A stretch of 64,000 bases of DNA from Cadophora sp. MPI-SDFR-AT-0126 (Eukaryota; Ascomycota; Leotiomycetes; Helotiales; Ploettnerulaceae): positions 186,001-250,000 of the forward strand of contig JAGMVK010000025.1 in assembly GCA_020747065.1 (NCBI GenBank), written 5' to 3'. This document shows, one piece after another, positions 57,180 through 64,000 of the stretch. How positions within the stretch are numbered: the stretch's first letter is position 1; the number at the start of each line of letters is the position of its first letter. A program made the translations under genes and the position numbers. Below the pieces are notes generated by a model, which made no database searches, was not told the DNA's origin, and saw nothing but the letters and a program-made list of their open reading frames with translations.

Positions 57180-57965
57180 ATGATAACTCTCCTCATTTAA
57201 ATATATCATTTTATTTACACCCTTAGCTGAAGAGCTGGAGGTTGATCTGGGCCGATATATCGCATCAAGTTCAGCAAGTAATGACTTGGGATTCGTAATC
57301 TTCATATCGAAGGAAGACGCGGCAACTGTAACAGCGGACGAGATATGCCCAATGGAGCCTGGAATATTCACTTAGCCATCATTATCGACATCCCAGTCAT
57401 AAACTCACCTTTTCCCATCCGATTTTCGAAATTTCTGTTCTGGGACGAGAGCCATACCTCTCCCTCTCCTGCCCTGTCTGCAGACATTTCCACGCAATAG
57501 CTGCATCCCAGGATTTCGACTTCAAAACCAGCACGCCTGAAAATATTCGCATACCCCAACTGTTCCAATTTATGGAGAATAGGTAGAGAGCCTGGCACCA
57601 CTTTTCTTAGGCCACGTGCGGTTGGTACCAGACCTTTTTGAGACCCAGCTCCAGTACGCCAGCGGCAAGGATGAGATTTTCCTCGGTAGTTGTACAGGCA
57701 CCTATAAAACACCCGTCTAAACGGGTCCCTTCAAGTTTGGTTACTGGCACGACATTATCTGGGGATGGGTATTGAGCGATGGCGGAATCGACATCGGCAA
57801 GATCGATGATATGTATTGAGGCGTATTGTGCATCATCGTCGGGCCGAAAATAGACAGACTCCTTGTTGTAACGAGAATGTTTGCGCTTGTTGACGTAGTC
57901 CAGAGTTATCTAGTCGGGAACAACAATGCCCGTTATGCCACCGAATTCCTAGGAGAGTTAACATG
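57180..57965 (-). pseudogene. aconitase-family (aconitase/isopropylmalate dehydratase) relic
   Basis: Minus-strand sequence retains the middle of an aconitase-superfamily large domain. From about 57960 it reads EFGGITGIVVPD, then an in-frame TAG (57912-57910), [19 protein letters not shown] and [20 protein letters not shown]. Next is [20 protein letters not shown], which carries the first iron-sulfur Cys. A frameshift near 57645 leads to [40 protein letters not shown] (the other two cluster Cys) and [20 protein letters not shown] 48-nt intron joins this to SIGHISSAVTVAASSFDMKI, after which it ends. The N-terminal third and the swivelling C-terminal domain are missing. It is a truncated pseudogene of a fungal aconitase-like enzyme, probably a paralogue outside the TCA cycle. 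An AT-rich, pogo-like remnant adjoins its 5' side. Confidence 0.7.
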
Positions 57966-58019
57966 GGTAAGAGGTGATCATGCGGAAGAGACGAACCGTT
58001 GTCATGTTTGTAATCGCGA

Positions 58020-58300
58020 AACGCGCATCACAGGATTATAAGCATATCGAGGTAAAATTAGGTGCGATCTCGAAATCGGGATTTTAATTATCTAAGCGTA
58101 TGCTTCTAGCGAGATATGCTTATTGGTTAACTTAAAAAAAGGGGAATCCAAAGCTCAATGCTTATGTAAAGGATGCTTATATCGAGGTTCTACTGTATAA
58201 TAAGCTTCCGTAGGATCCGGATACGAAGCCAAAGCTCTTGTGTCGGATAATACTAGAACCCAACTATCGAGCTAGAGAGTAATTATATAGGCCTAGTTCC
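58020..58300. mobile_element. decayed AT-rich element with pogo-like terminal repeat
   Basis: The block is AT-rich and non-coding. ATGCTTATATCGAGGTTCTACTG ends at 58195 and is followed by TA, resembling a pogo/Tc1-type terminus (CAGTAGAACCTCGATATAAGC in reverse) with a TA target site. Related arms TATAAGCATATCGAGG (58038) and GCGAGATATGCTTA (58105) form an inverted pair. No transposase is left. (The quoted end covers 58173-58195; its key part is CGAGGTTCTACTG.). Confidence 0.35.
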
Positions 58301-58480
58301 CCCCCCCTTCAATAAGAGAATCATTCACACCCAATTAACACATCTCGCCTTCAGTCTCTCCCATCTCAGTCTTGGTAAATCCAGCAAGCTTGTTTCAAAG
58401 GCATTAAACAGGTACTTACGCATCCTCTTTCCCGGACTCGCATCTATCTCATCTCATATCCCATCTCTCCTATCCTCACA

Positions 58481-59352
58481 ATGTCCAACCCCCAAAGCAC
58501 AGCATTCGTTCTCGTCCCCGGCGCCTTCGGCATTACTAAACTCTACGAGAAAGTCACACCACTCCTCAAAAACCGCGGTTTTGACGTTCACCCAATAGCC
58601 CTCCCGTCAATGGGCGAGCGCGACTCATTCAAAGGCCCAGCAACCTTCCAAGAAGACGCCTCTTACATACACTCCAAACTCCTCCAGCTCGTCGAGCAAG
58701 GCAAAGATGTTGTTCTGGCTATGAACTCGTACGGAGGGTTTCCCGGGACGGAAGCGACGAAGGGTTTGAGTAAGGGGGAGAGGGAGAGGGAGAGGGAGAG
58801 GGAGAGGGAGAAGGAGGGTAAGGAAGGCGGTGTGGTGGCGTTGGTGTATTTGGCGAGTTTTATTGCGCCGGTGGGGATGAGTTTGAGGAAGTCGATGGGG
58901 GAGGGCTTGCCGGATTCGGTTAAGAATGCTGTGAGTGATTTATTTTACTTTTCCTAGTCTCCAATCCTGGGAATTAGTAGAGGATTAGAGAATATTGACA
59001 GGTGATTAAGGGCGACTATATGACACTCAACTACGACGAAGACTGGAAGAATATCTTCTCTGATATGCCAGAAGATGAAGCGAAGTACTATATGAGCCTG
59101 ATGCCAAACCATTCAACTATCTCTTTCTCTGGCGAACTTACCCACCCGGGATATAAGTATATTCCAGTCACGTACCTACTTACTGAGGGCGATAAGATAA
59201 TTCCTGTAGAGGCGCAGAGAAAGATGATTGAGTTTGCGAGGGGTGAGGGGGTTGATATAAAGGTTGTAGAGACTAGTGCGGGCCATTGTCCTATGTTAAG
59301 TATTCCGGAGAAGACGGTTGACGTTTTGATTGCTGCTGCTAGTGAACTGTGA
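58481..59352 (+). CDS. alpha/beta hydrolase (esterase-like) with Arg/Glu insert
   Basis: This is a 266-residue protein from exons 58481-58930 and 59002-59352 (71-nt intron; junction VKNA-VIKGDYMTLN). The fold reads FVLVPGAFGITKLYEKVTPL, GFDVHPIALPSMGERD, DVVLAMNSYGGFPG with nucleophile Ser83 in a N-S-Y-G-G elbow, and VVALVYLASFIAPVG. After the intron come YIPVTYLLTEGDKIIPVEAQ with the catalytic Asp and SAGHCPMLSIPE with the catalytic His. This is the salicylate/methyl-jasmonate-esterase-like branch common in fungi. Between strand and lid, residues about 100-117 are an alternating Arg-Glu run (EREREREREREKEGKEGG) encoded by a gagaggga minisatellite, in phase and presumably a surface loop. The protein otherwise looks intact. 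Substrate unknown; a small ester is likely. Confidence 0.85.
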
Positions 59353-60639
59353 GTTCTGGGTGTGGTTTGAATTTTGGATAGATAAATGAATGTATGTTCT
59401 TAAGAAAGGAAGAGCCGCGTGCTGCACCACAACCCCAGGAATGAGTCAGTCAGTTTAGCGCCAACAGGCCACGAGCTAAATGGCTTCTGCTCTCGTATTA
59501 ACATCCTCGGCCTCATTCACCACCATTATGTCTCGAACCCAGCTACATATGTTACGGAGGACACATACCAAATCCACCGCGCAAGACAGGACAACGACAT
59601 CCGCGGAGAGTTTGGACGCCAGGCATCTTCATCGAAGACGGGAACAGGCAGCCTCGAAATGATCCCACTACCACGTTTAACGGCCGCATGTGTAGACTTG
59701 ATCAGCTACCCGTGAATATTCAGCAACAGCTTGTCCATCCTCGTGTCATTTGCTCGAGGAAATGAAGAGATTTACACCAAAAGGACGACACACCACATAC
59801 TTGGCGTAAGCTTCACAATCATTCCAGCTGAAGCTAGAAACGGCATCCAATTTAGCCTCTAGTAGCTACAGCTCAGGGGAGTGAAACCAGGCCCAATACA
59901 TGAGACTTCATCCTACGCAAAGCGCTCCATATCGTAGGCCAGGGTCCCTTTGTGCTCAAGGTTCACTGTTAAAGATGGAGCTCATTGAAGTCATTGTGCA
60001 TCAGAGACTTTCCCATCAAGAACCGATGTGCAGCAATCAGGAAGAGACGTCCGATTAGACACTAGGAACAGGGGTGAATGCATCGCTCCCTGTGCTTCGA
60101 AGCGTCTGTCCCGAAAGGCTCAAACTCCCTCCGAACGACCAATAGGTGCTCCTCTTTTTTTTTTAACCAGAATTCAGCCGAGGCTTGCTTGCCATGGGAC
60201 GAAAAGCGGAACCCGAACGACATGATTGTGCGCCCACAACCGGCAGAAACAGGGTGATCGATTTTATTATTGAGCGTTCGGTTCATCTTGAGGGGCGATT
60301 ATTGTGAGCAGAGGCAAGTATAAGAACACAGCGTCTCCATTGTGCTGTATATGAGAGACTGCCTTCCAATGCAAGTGCAGCTGGCAGTCGCACTGGACTG
60401 ATGTTGAGGTCAGGCTGGGGTGTCGATCGAGCACGATTTCCTTTCCGCCCATGTGAATTCTGTCGAGATCAGCAGGAAAATGCTGATGGCACTTCCTACA
60501 GGATGAGGGTTGCACACCAGGGAAGAGATGTGATGCCAGAACCCGTGGAGAAGCAAACGCCAAGAGGCAGCAGAAGCTCGTGGGCATTCCATGGACTGGA
60601 AATCCTTTCCCCCAAGACCTTGTAGCGGGCTACTGCTGT
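59353..60639. other. stretch with no supported gene
   Basis: An 98-codon frame at 59419-59715 and others are uncharacterised; 60590-60639 may be the 3' continuation of the C6 relic that follows. Nothing firm. Confidence 0.4.
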
Positions 60640-61038
60640 TCAGGAGGATTTCGAAGATCCAACGCCACCCACATCTGCATCAGAGGCTGTAAACATTGAT
60701 CCGTGAGATTTTCGGGATGACAGAGTCTCGAAATCGACCGTGGAAGAGTGGCGTAGCCATTCCACAATGCTGTCGAATGTGTCTCCAGTCTTGAGTCGTT
60801 CGAGGATTTGAGACTCCTTCTCATCGGTGGAGAGCGCCTTGAGAATCCGTTCGGTCATATCGAACTTAGTCCGAAGCTCATTGATCTGCTTAACCAGCTC
60901 TTCCTTTGCATCCTTGATATGAACCTCGTGTATACATTCGGATATCTTGACTCGTGTTGTACACCGTCGACATGGCATGTTGCCCTCACACTGCAAAGCG
61001 TCAGCCAACAGGACAAGACTCGTCAAGTTCTTCTCCAC
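60640..61038 (-). pseudogene. N-terminal fragment of a Zn2Cys6 regulator
   Basis: Starting at an intron-like acceptor (GCTGACGCTTTGCAG, ending at 61000-60990), the frame reads CEGNMPCRRCTTRVKISEC, the second half of a C6 zinc cluster, then HIKDAKEELVKQINELRTKF and STDEKESQILERLKTGDTFD. This is the usual coiled-coil linker of C6 proteins. The exon that should supply the first two cysteines is present only as a degraded CxxCxAxRV-like piece upstream with a stop and shifted frame. The frame stops at 60640 in SSKSS, where related proteins continue RWTAV; here TAVA follows after the stop. The middle regulatory domain is absent. It is a truncated, dead copy. Confidence 0.6.
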
Positions 61039-61069
61039 ACGCTACGCCCGCAAGTCCAAGAGATTACCG

Positions 61070-61490
61070 ACAGGGGAATCATGCTGCCATCGATAGGTGA
61101 TTGCCAGAACGTAGTTCCACAGAGACGGCATCAAGACGACTTTGAGGGCTGGCTGCCAGTCTTTTTGCACCAGCCGCGCCAGTATTTGTATAATGCTCTT
61201 GCAGTCGACATGACACTTTCCACGGGACGGTATCCTGCTTCTGATAAACTCCCCACAAAGTTCTTGGGCATCTTGAATACTGAGCTCAGAGACTCGGAAT
61301 TGCAAGTTGAAAATGGAAGTATAGATGCTGAGGATGTACTTGCGTCCTCTACGAGTCATAATGATATCGATCTGGACTATTTAATTTGAGTAAGGGTGCA
61401 GATTTCGACGGATTGGAGATAGCGTATTGGGACAAATACACATTTGAAGAGATTATGGACGTGTTAGTGGAGACTGGAATACCAATATGA
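61070..61490 (+). pseudogene. C-terminal fragment, probably of a Zn2Cys6 regulator
   Basis: On the opposite strand and directly beside the previous fragment, the frame reads PRQYLYNALAVDMTLSTGRY, LPTKFLGILNTELRDSEL and EDVLASSTSHNDIDLDYLI to a stop at 61389. The neighbouring frame then gives ADFDGLEIAYWDKYTFEEIM and DVLVETGIPI to a stop at 61490. Acidic, Ser/Asp-rich tails ending in YWDKxTFEEIM are typical of fungal C6 activators. A one-base shift near 61385 separates the two parts. I infer that it is the tail of the same kind of regulator as the fragment at 60.64-61.04 kb, now inverted relative to it. The minus-strand frame over the same bases (61359-61042) is a less likely alternative. Confidence 0.4.
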
Positions 61491-61895
61491 AGAGGCTTTG
61501 GACAGATACTCGAAGTTTTAGCGATATGTCTTTAGCGATATGTCAAATATTCCTGTGTGAAAATTGTTTGGAATGACGTGCGCTGTGTCTGTTGGAGAGT
61601 CTTCTTCGGGTTTCAAGCTGGTAATTGTGCCAGGATGTCAGGTAGAATGCAGAGCAGGACAATTCTCCTTCCTCTCCATTATCGAAGAAATGAACCCAAG
61701 TCATCGTGATGCTTGGTAGAAAGGGCCAAGTTGCTAGCTCATGGATTAGATCTTCCTCCCAGTGAATGGCCAATTTTAGCGAGCATCATGCACAACAAAC
61801 GAAGCTGCATCAAGCATTGTCGTCAAATTCCAAACTCAATTCTAATTCATTTCACTCTATGGACCGAACTGTTTAGGTTGCTAAACTCCACACCA
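61491..61895. other. intergenic
   Basis: 405 bases between the C6 fragment and the NmrA-like gene; nothing recognised. Confidence 0.5.
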
Positions 61896-62843
61896 TCACT
61901 CCTCTAGCAAGGTCTTCAAGACCTCCCTTGGCGTCCGGCTCGGAGCTGCGATTTTGAGGACGTTCTTGCTGGTCGTTGAAGCCGTGCACTTTCCCTGGTT
62001 TGCTACATCTGGTGCGTGTTTGATAGACAAGATGAGAGTCTTCGAACCCTCCGCCGACTCCGCCATCCCATCAATGAAAGTCATGTCCGCATACGAAACA
62101 TCCTCAACCTTCGTTCCAATGTACTCCTCCACCAATTTTACAATCTGAGCACCACTGATATCCTCCGGGCCATTTAGAACATATTTTGCCTTGTTGTGCT
62201 CCGAAACATCTTGCTGGGATAAGAGATGCGCTGCAAAAACGCCGACCTCTTCCGGGTCTAGAATCCCAACCGGAGCATTCTCTGATCCCATGAGTCGTAA
62301 TGTCTCCTGCTTTCCCGTCTCGTGGTACTTCTTGATCAGGTCTGCAGCTGGGGCGAGGTAAAACGGCGAAAACACATTTGGTTGTAGCAATGACCATTTC
62401 AGCCGTGAGAATTCTGGATCGCTGAGCATGGCTTCGATAGCCCAGTGCGAGCGGGGGTAGAAAGCGTCACAGTCCGCACGAACATTGGCTGCCGTCGTGG
62501 AGATACGAACCACATACTCCACACCAGCCCGTAGAGCTGCCAAATGGAACGATGACTCTTCTGCGAATTGGCTTGATTGATTGTGGGAAGCAATAAATGC
62601 TCTGACGACTTCCTTCTGTCGGAACCATGAAGCTGTGATCTCTACCCAGTTGTATTCCTCAACTTCGACATTGGGCAGCTTTGCGAGTTCTTGGGCTGCT
62701 GCACTGTTGCGAGAACGTGTGAGTGCGAGGATTCGGTGACCGGAGAAGTGAGTGTCGTTGTTTTGGAGGAGTTTGGATAATGTCTTCGTGGCGCCGCGGC
62801 CGGTATTGCCAGTTGCGCCAACCATGAGGATTGTTGGAGCCAT
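61896..62843 (-). CDS. NmrA-like NAD(P)-binding protein
   Basis: This is a 315-residue single-exon protein. The ATG at 62843 gives MAPTILMVGATGNTGRGATK with the atypical-SDR glycine motif GATGNTG; an ATG at 62933 would add a Pro/Ser-rich, unlike-family leader. After HRILALTRSRNSAAAQELAK and VEVEEYNWVEITASWF come SSFHLAALRAGVEYVVRIST, HWAIEAMLSDPEF, WSLLQPNVFSPFYL, and ILDPEEVGVFAAHLLSQQD, the ordered features of NmrA/isoflavone-reductase-like proteins. Family members either sense NADP redox state as regulators (NmrA) or reduce small substrates. No catalytic Tyr-Lys pair is evident, so a sensor role is possible. It appears intact. Confidence 0.88.
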   Translation of the reverse strand: MAPTILMVGATGNTGRGATKTLSKLLQNNDTHFSGHRILALTRSRNSAAAQELAKLPNVEVEEYNWVEITASWFRQKEVVRAFIASHNQSSQFAEESSFHLAALRAGVEYVVRISTTAANVRADCDAFYPRSHWAIEAMLSDPEFSRLKWSLLQPNVFSPFYLAPAADLIKKYHETGKQETLRLMGSENAPVGILDPEEVGVFAAHLLSQQDVSEHNKAKYVLNGPEDISGAQIVKLVEEYIGTKVEDVSYADMTFIDGMAESAEGSKTLILSIKHAPDVANQGKCTASTTSKNVLKIAAPSRTPREVLKTLLEE

Positions 62844-63779
62844 TGTGGTATTGGGTGATATTTCAGGGATTTCAGAGATCTGTGGGGTTGAAAGAGGGGT
62901 TCGAGGTTGTTGTGAAGGTCTTTGGTTTCGCAACTCGCGCGCTCAACAAGACCCGCGTTGTCGAACAATGATTGATAAACTGTTTTCAAAGCTGGTCACA
63001 AAGCCAGCTGCAGCTAAAGGCTGGTTAATGTGGCTTAAGCTACAGATATGGTAGAATCACACCTGTAAAAGAGTGCTTATCCACCGGCATCCCCAGCCTA
63101 TCGATCGAGGTGGATATACTCCGCAAGTCAACGTCATACGCGAGCCCCTCACTTAGTGTACACTAAAACAGCACACTAGGTACACTACCGCTCTACACTA
63201 ACCTCTCGTCTTACACGATTACTGAATAATTCAGCCGTAAGATCACGGAAAGTGGCGGAGCTCAGCAAGTCCACTGCTTCAACTAACCCCCAGTGTGTTC
63301 CATCTCACTACCTGCACTGCAACGTATCCCCACACCTTACCACTACCGGACATGGCTCAAGATTCGTCCACCAATGTGGAACGAGACTATTGATACGGCA
63401 AACATACCGTCACTAATACTTAGTAATTTGAATCATGACGGGATGTCGGACCTGTCTCTTGCAAGCGAGCGAACAGCATCTCATCTCACACAGTCAAGAA
63501 TTACTACTTTGAGGCCAGGCACTTCAATTTCAATACAACAGCTTACCAACCGATCTTTACAGGCGGCAGAACTAACTGAAGCTACTGCAAGGGGTCTTCG
63601 CTGCTACGTCTTGGAAGATAGACATACCTGAGGTTCGTATCTCTGAGCTTCTCGGGCTTTTATTTTTCTCACTTTCTTCCGATCATAATCAAAACATCTA
63701 ATGAATTAATCTTTCTGCCCAACAAAGCATTAGATCTAATTTTCACTATCATTCTCAAGCCGTACTAAATACTGTCACA
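62844..63779. other. divergent intergenic region with palindrome
   Basis: 936 bases separate the NmrA-like gene (minus) from an SDR (plus). TAGTGTACACTA at 63154-63165 is a perfect 12-base palindrome, followed by further TACACTA copies near 63181 and 63195. A shared regulatory role is possible but unproven. Confidence 0.35.
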
Positions 63780-64000
63780 ATGTCGAACAATCTTCACGGA
63801 AAAGTCATTGTATTCAGTGGAGGTGTATCCGGAATTGGCCTCGCAGCTGCGAAGATGGCGGCCTCCCGCAGGGCAAAAGTTCCCATTGGAGATCTCGAGG
63901 AAGACAAGATGAAGGAAGCTGTCGCCGATATCGAAGCGGCGGGAGGCAGCGCCATCTACTCCGTGGTGGACGTAACCGATCGCGAAACGACTGAGGCCTG
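63780..64000 (+). CDS. short-chain dehydrogenase, cut by the window end
   Basis: The first 73 codons of a classical SDR: MSNNLHGKVIVFSGGVSGIG gives the TGxxxGIG-type cofactor motif (here SGGVSGIG), followed by LAAAKMAAS, IGDLEEDKMKEAVADIEA and VVDVTDRET, matching the adenine-pocket Asp and the next helix. The start ATG is at 63780. The catalytic Ser-Tyr-Lys part lies outside the window, so integrity cannot be judged. It is divergent from the NmrA-like gene. Confidence 0.8.
   Translation, partial: MSNNLHGKVIVFSGGVSGIGLAAAKMAASRRAKVPIGDLEEDKMKEAVADIEAAGGSAIYSVVDVTDRETTEA

Noticed and set aside
1..64000. CRISPR arrays, bacterial operons, ribosome-binding sites, rRNA
   Set aside because: None seen; the intron-bearing fungal genes make bacterial features inapplicable.

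Overview
The window looks like nuclear DNA of a filamentous ascomycete (Pezizomycotina). The evidence is short introns (about 49-132 nt) with GTRNGT...YAG borders, many Zn2Cys6 regulators, a HET-domain gene, an RTA1-type membrane protein, a secreted intradiol dioxygenase, a P450, DUF3425 regulators and decayed AT-rich repeats. Leotiomycetes is my best guess, but it rests on general resemblance only. Gene models below were spliced by hand: exon borders were chosen so that reading frame and family motifs continue across each junction.

Layout. 1-15.9 kb is gene-poor: one small SGRGGYN-repeat protein (4.0 kb), one badly decayed FAD monooxygenase (11.6-12.95 kb) and long stretches where I see nothing. 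15.9-23.3 kb holds a secreted intradiol dioxygenase, a P450 broken by two lesions, a GPI-type secreted protein and an RTA1-family membrane protein. 24.1-33.7 kb is the most coherent block: an ACS-family MFS transporter, a PEP-mutase/isocitrate-lyase superfamily enzyme, a divergent Dal81-like Zn2Cys6 regulator, a small acidic protein and an OAC1-like mitochondrial carrier. All of these look intact, and together they suggest uptake, cleavage and mitochondrial exchange of a di- or oxo-acid. 34.5-48.9 kb is accessory in character: an unknown secreted protein, a RibD-type reductase, a metallo-beta-lactamase-like gene with a degenerate metal motif, a decayed HET gene, a small GPI protein, two convergent Zn2Cys6 regulators, an aldo-keto reductase and an F-box relic, with LTR-like AT-rich remnants between.

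49.8-64 kb contains several short-chain dehydrogenases (one frameshifted, one cut by the window end) and two DUF3425 regulators. One DUF3425 protein has the usual bZIP head. The other (55.5-56.8 kb) carries a CENP-B/pogo-transposase-type DNA-binding head instead. Around them lie an aconitase relic, a pogo-like inverted-repeat remnant, an alpha/beta hydrolase with a purine-minisatellite insert, two opposed fragments of Zn2Cys6 regulator type and an NmrA-like protein.

Two points deserve attention. The first is the CENP-B/Tc5-HTH + DUF3425 protein, which looks like a transposase DNA-binding module captured by a transcription factor. The second is the number of recently broken genes (at least eight), several carrying only one or two lesions, which makes the region look like a gene graveyard next to working neighbours.
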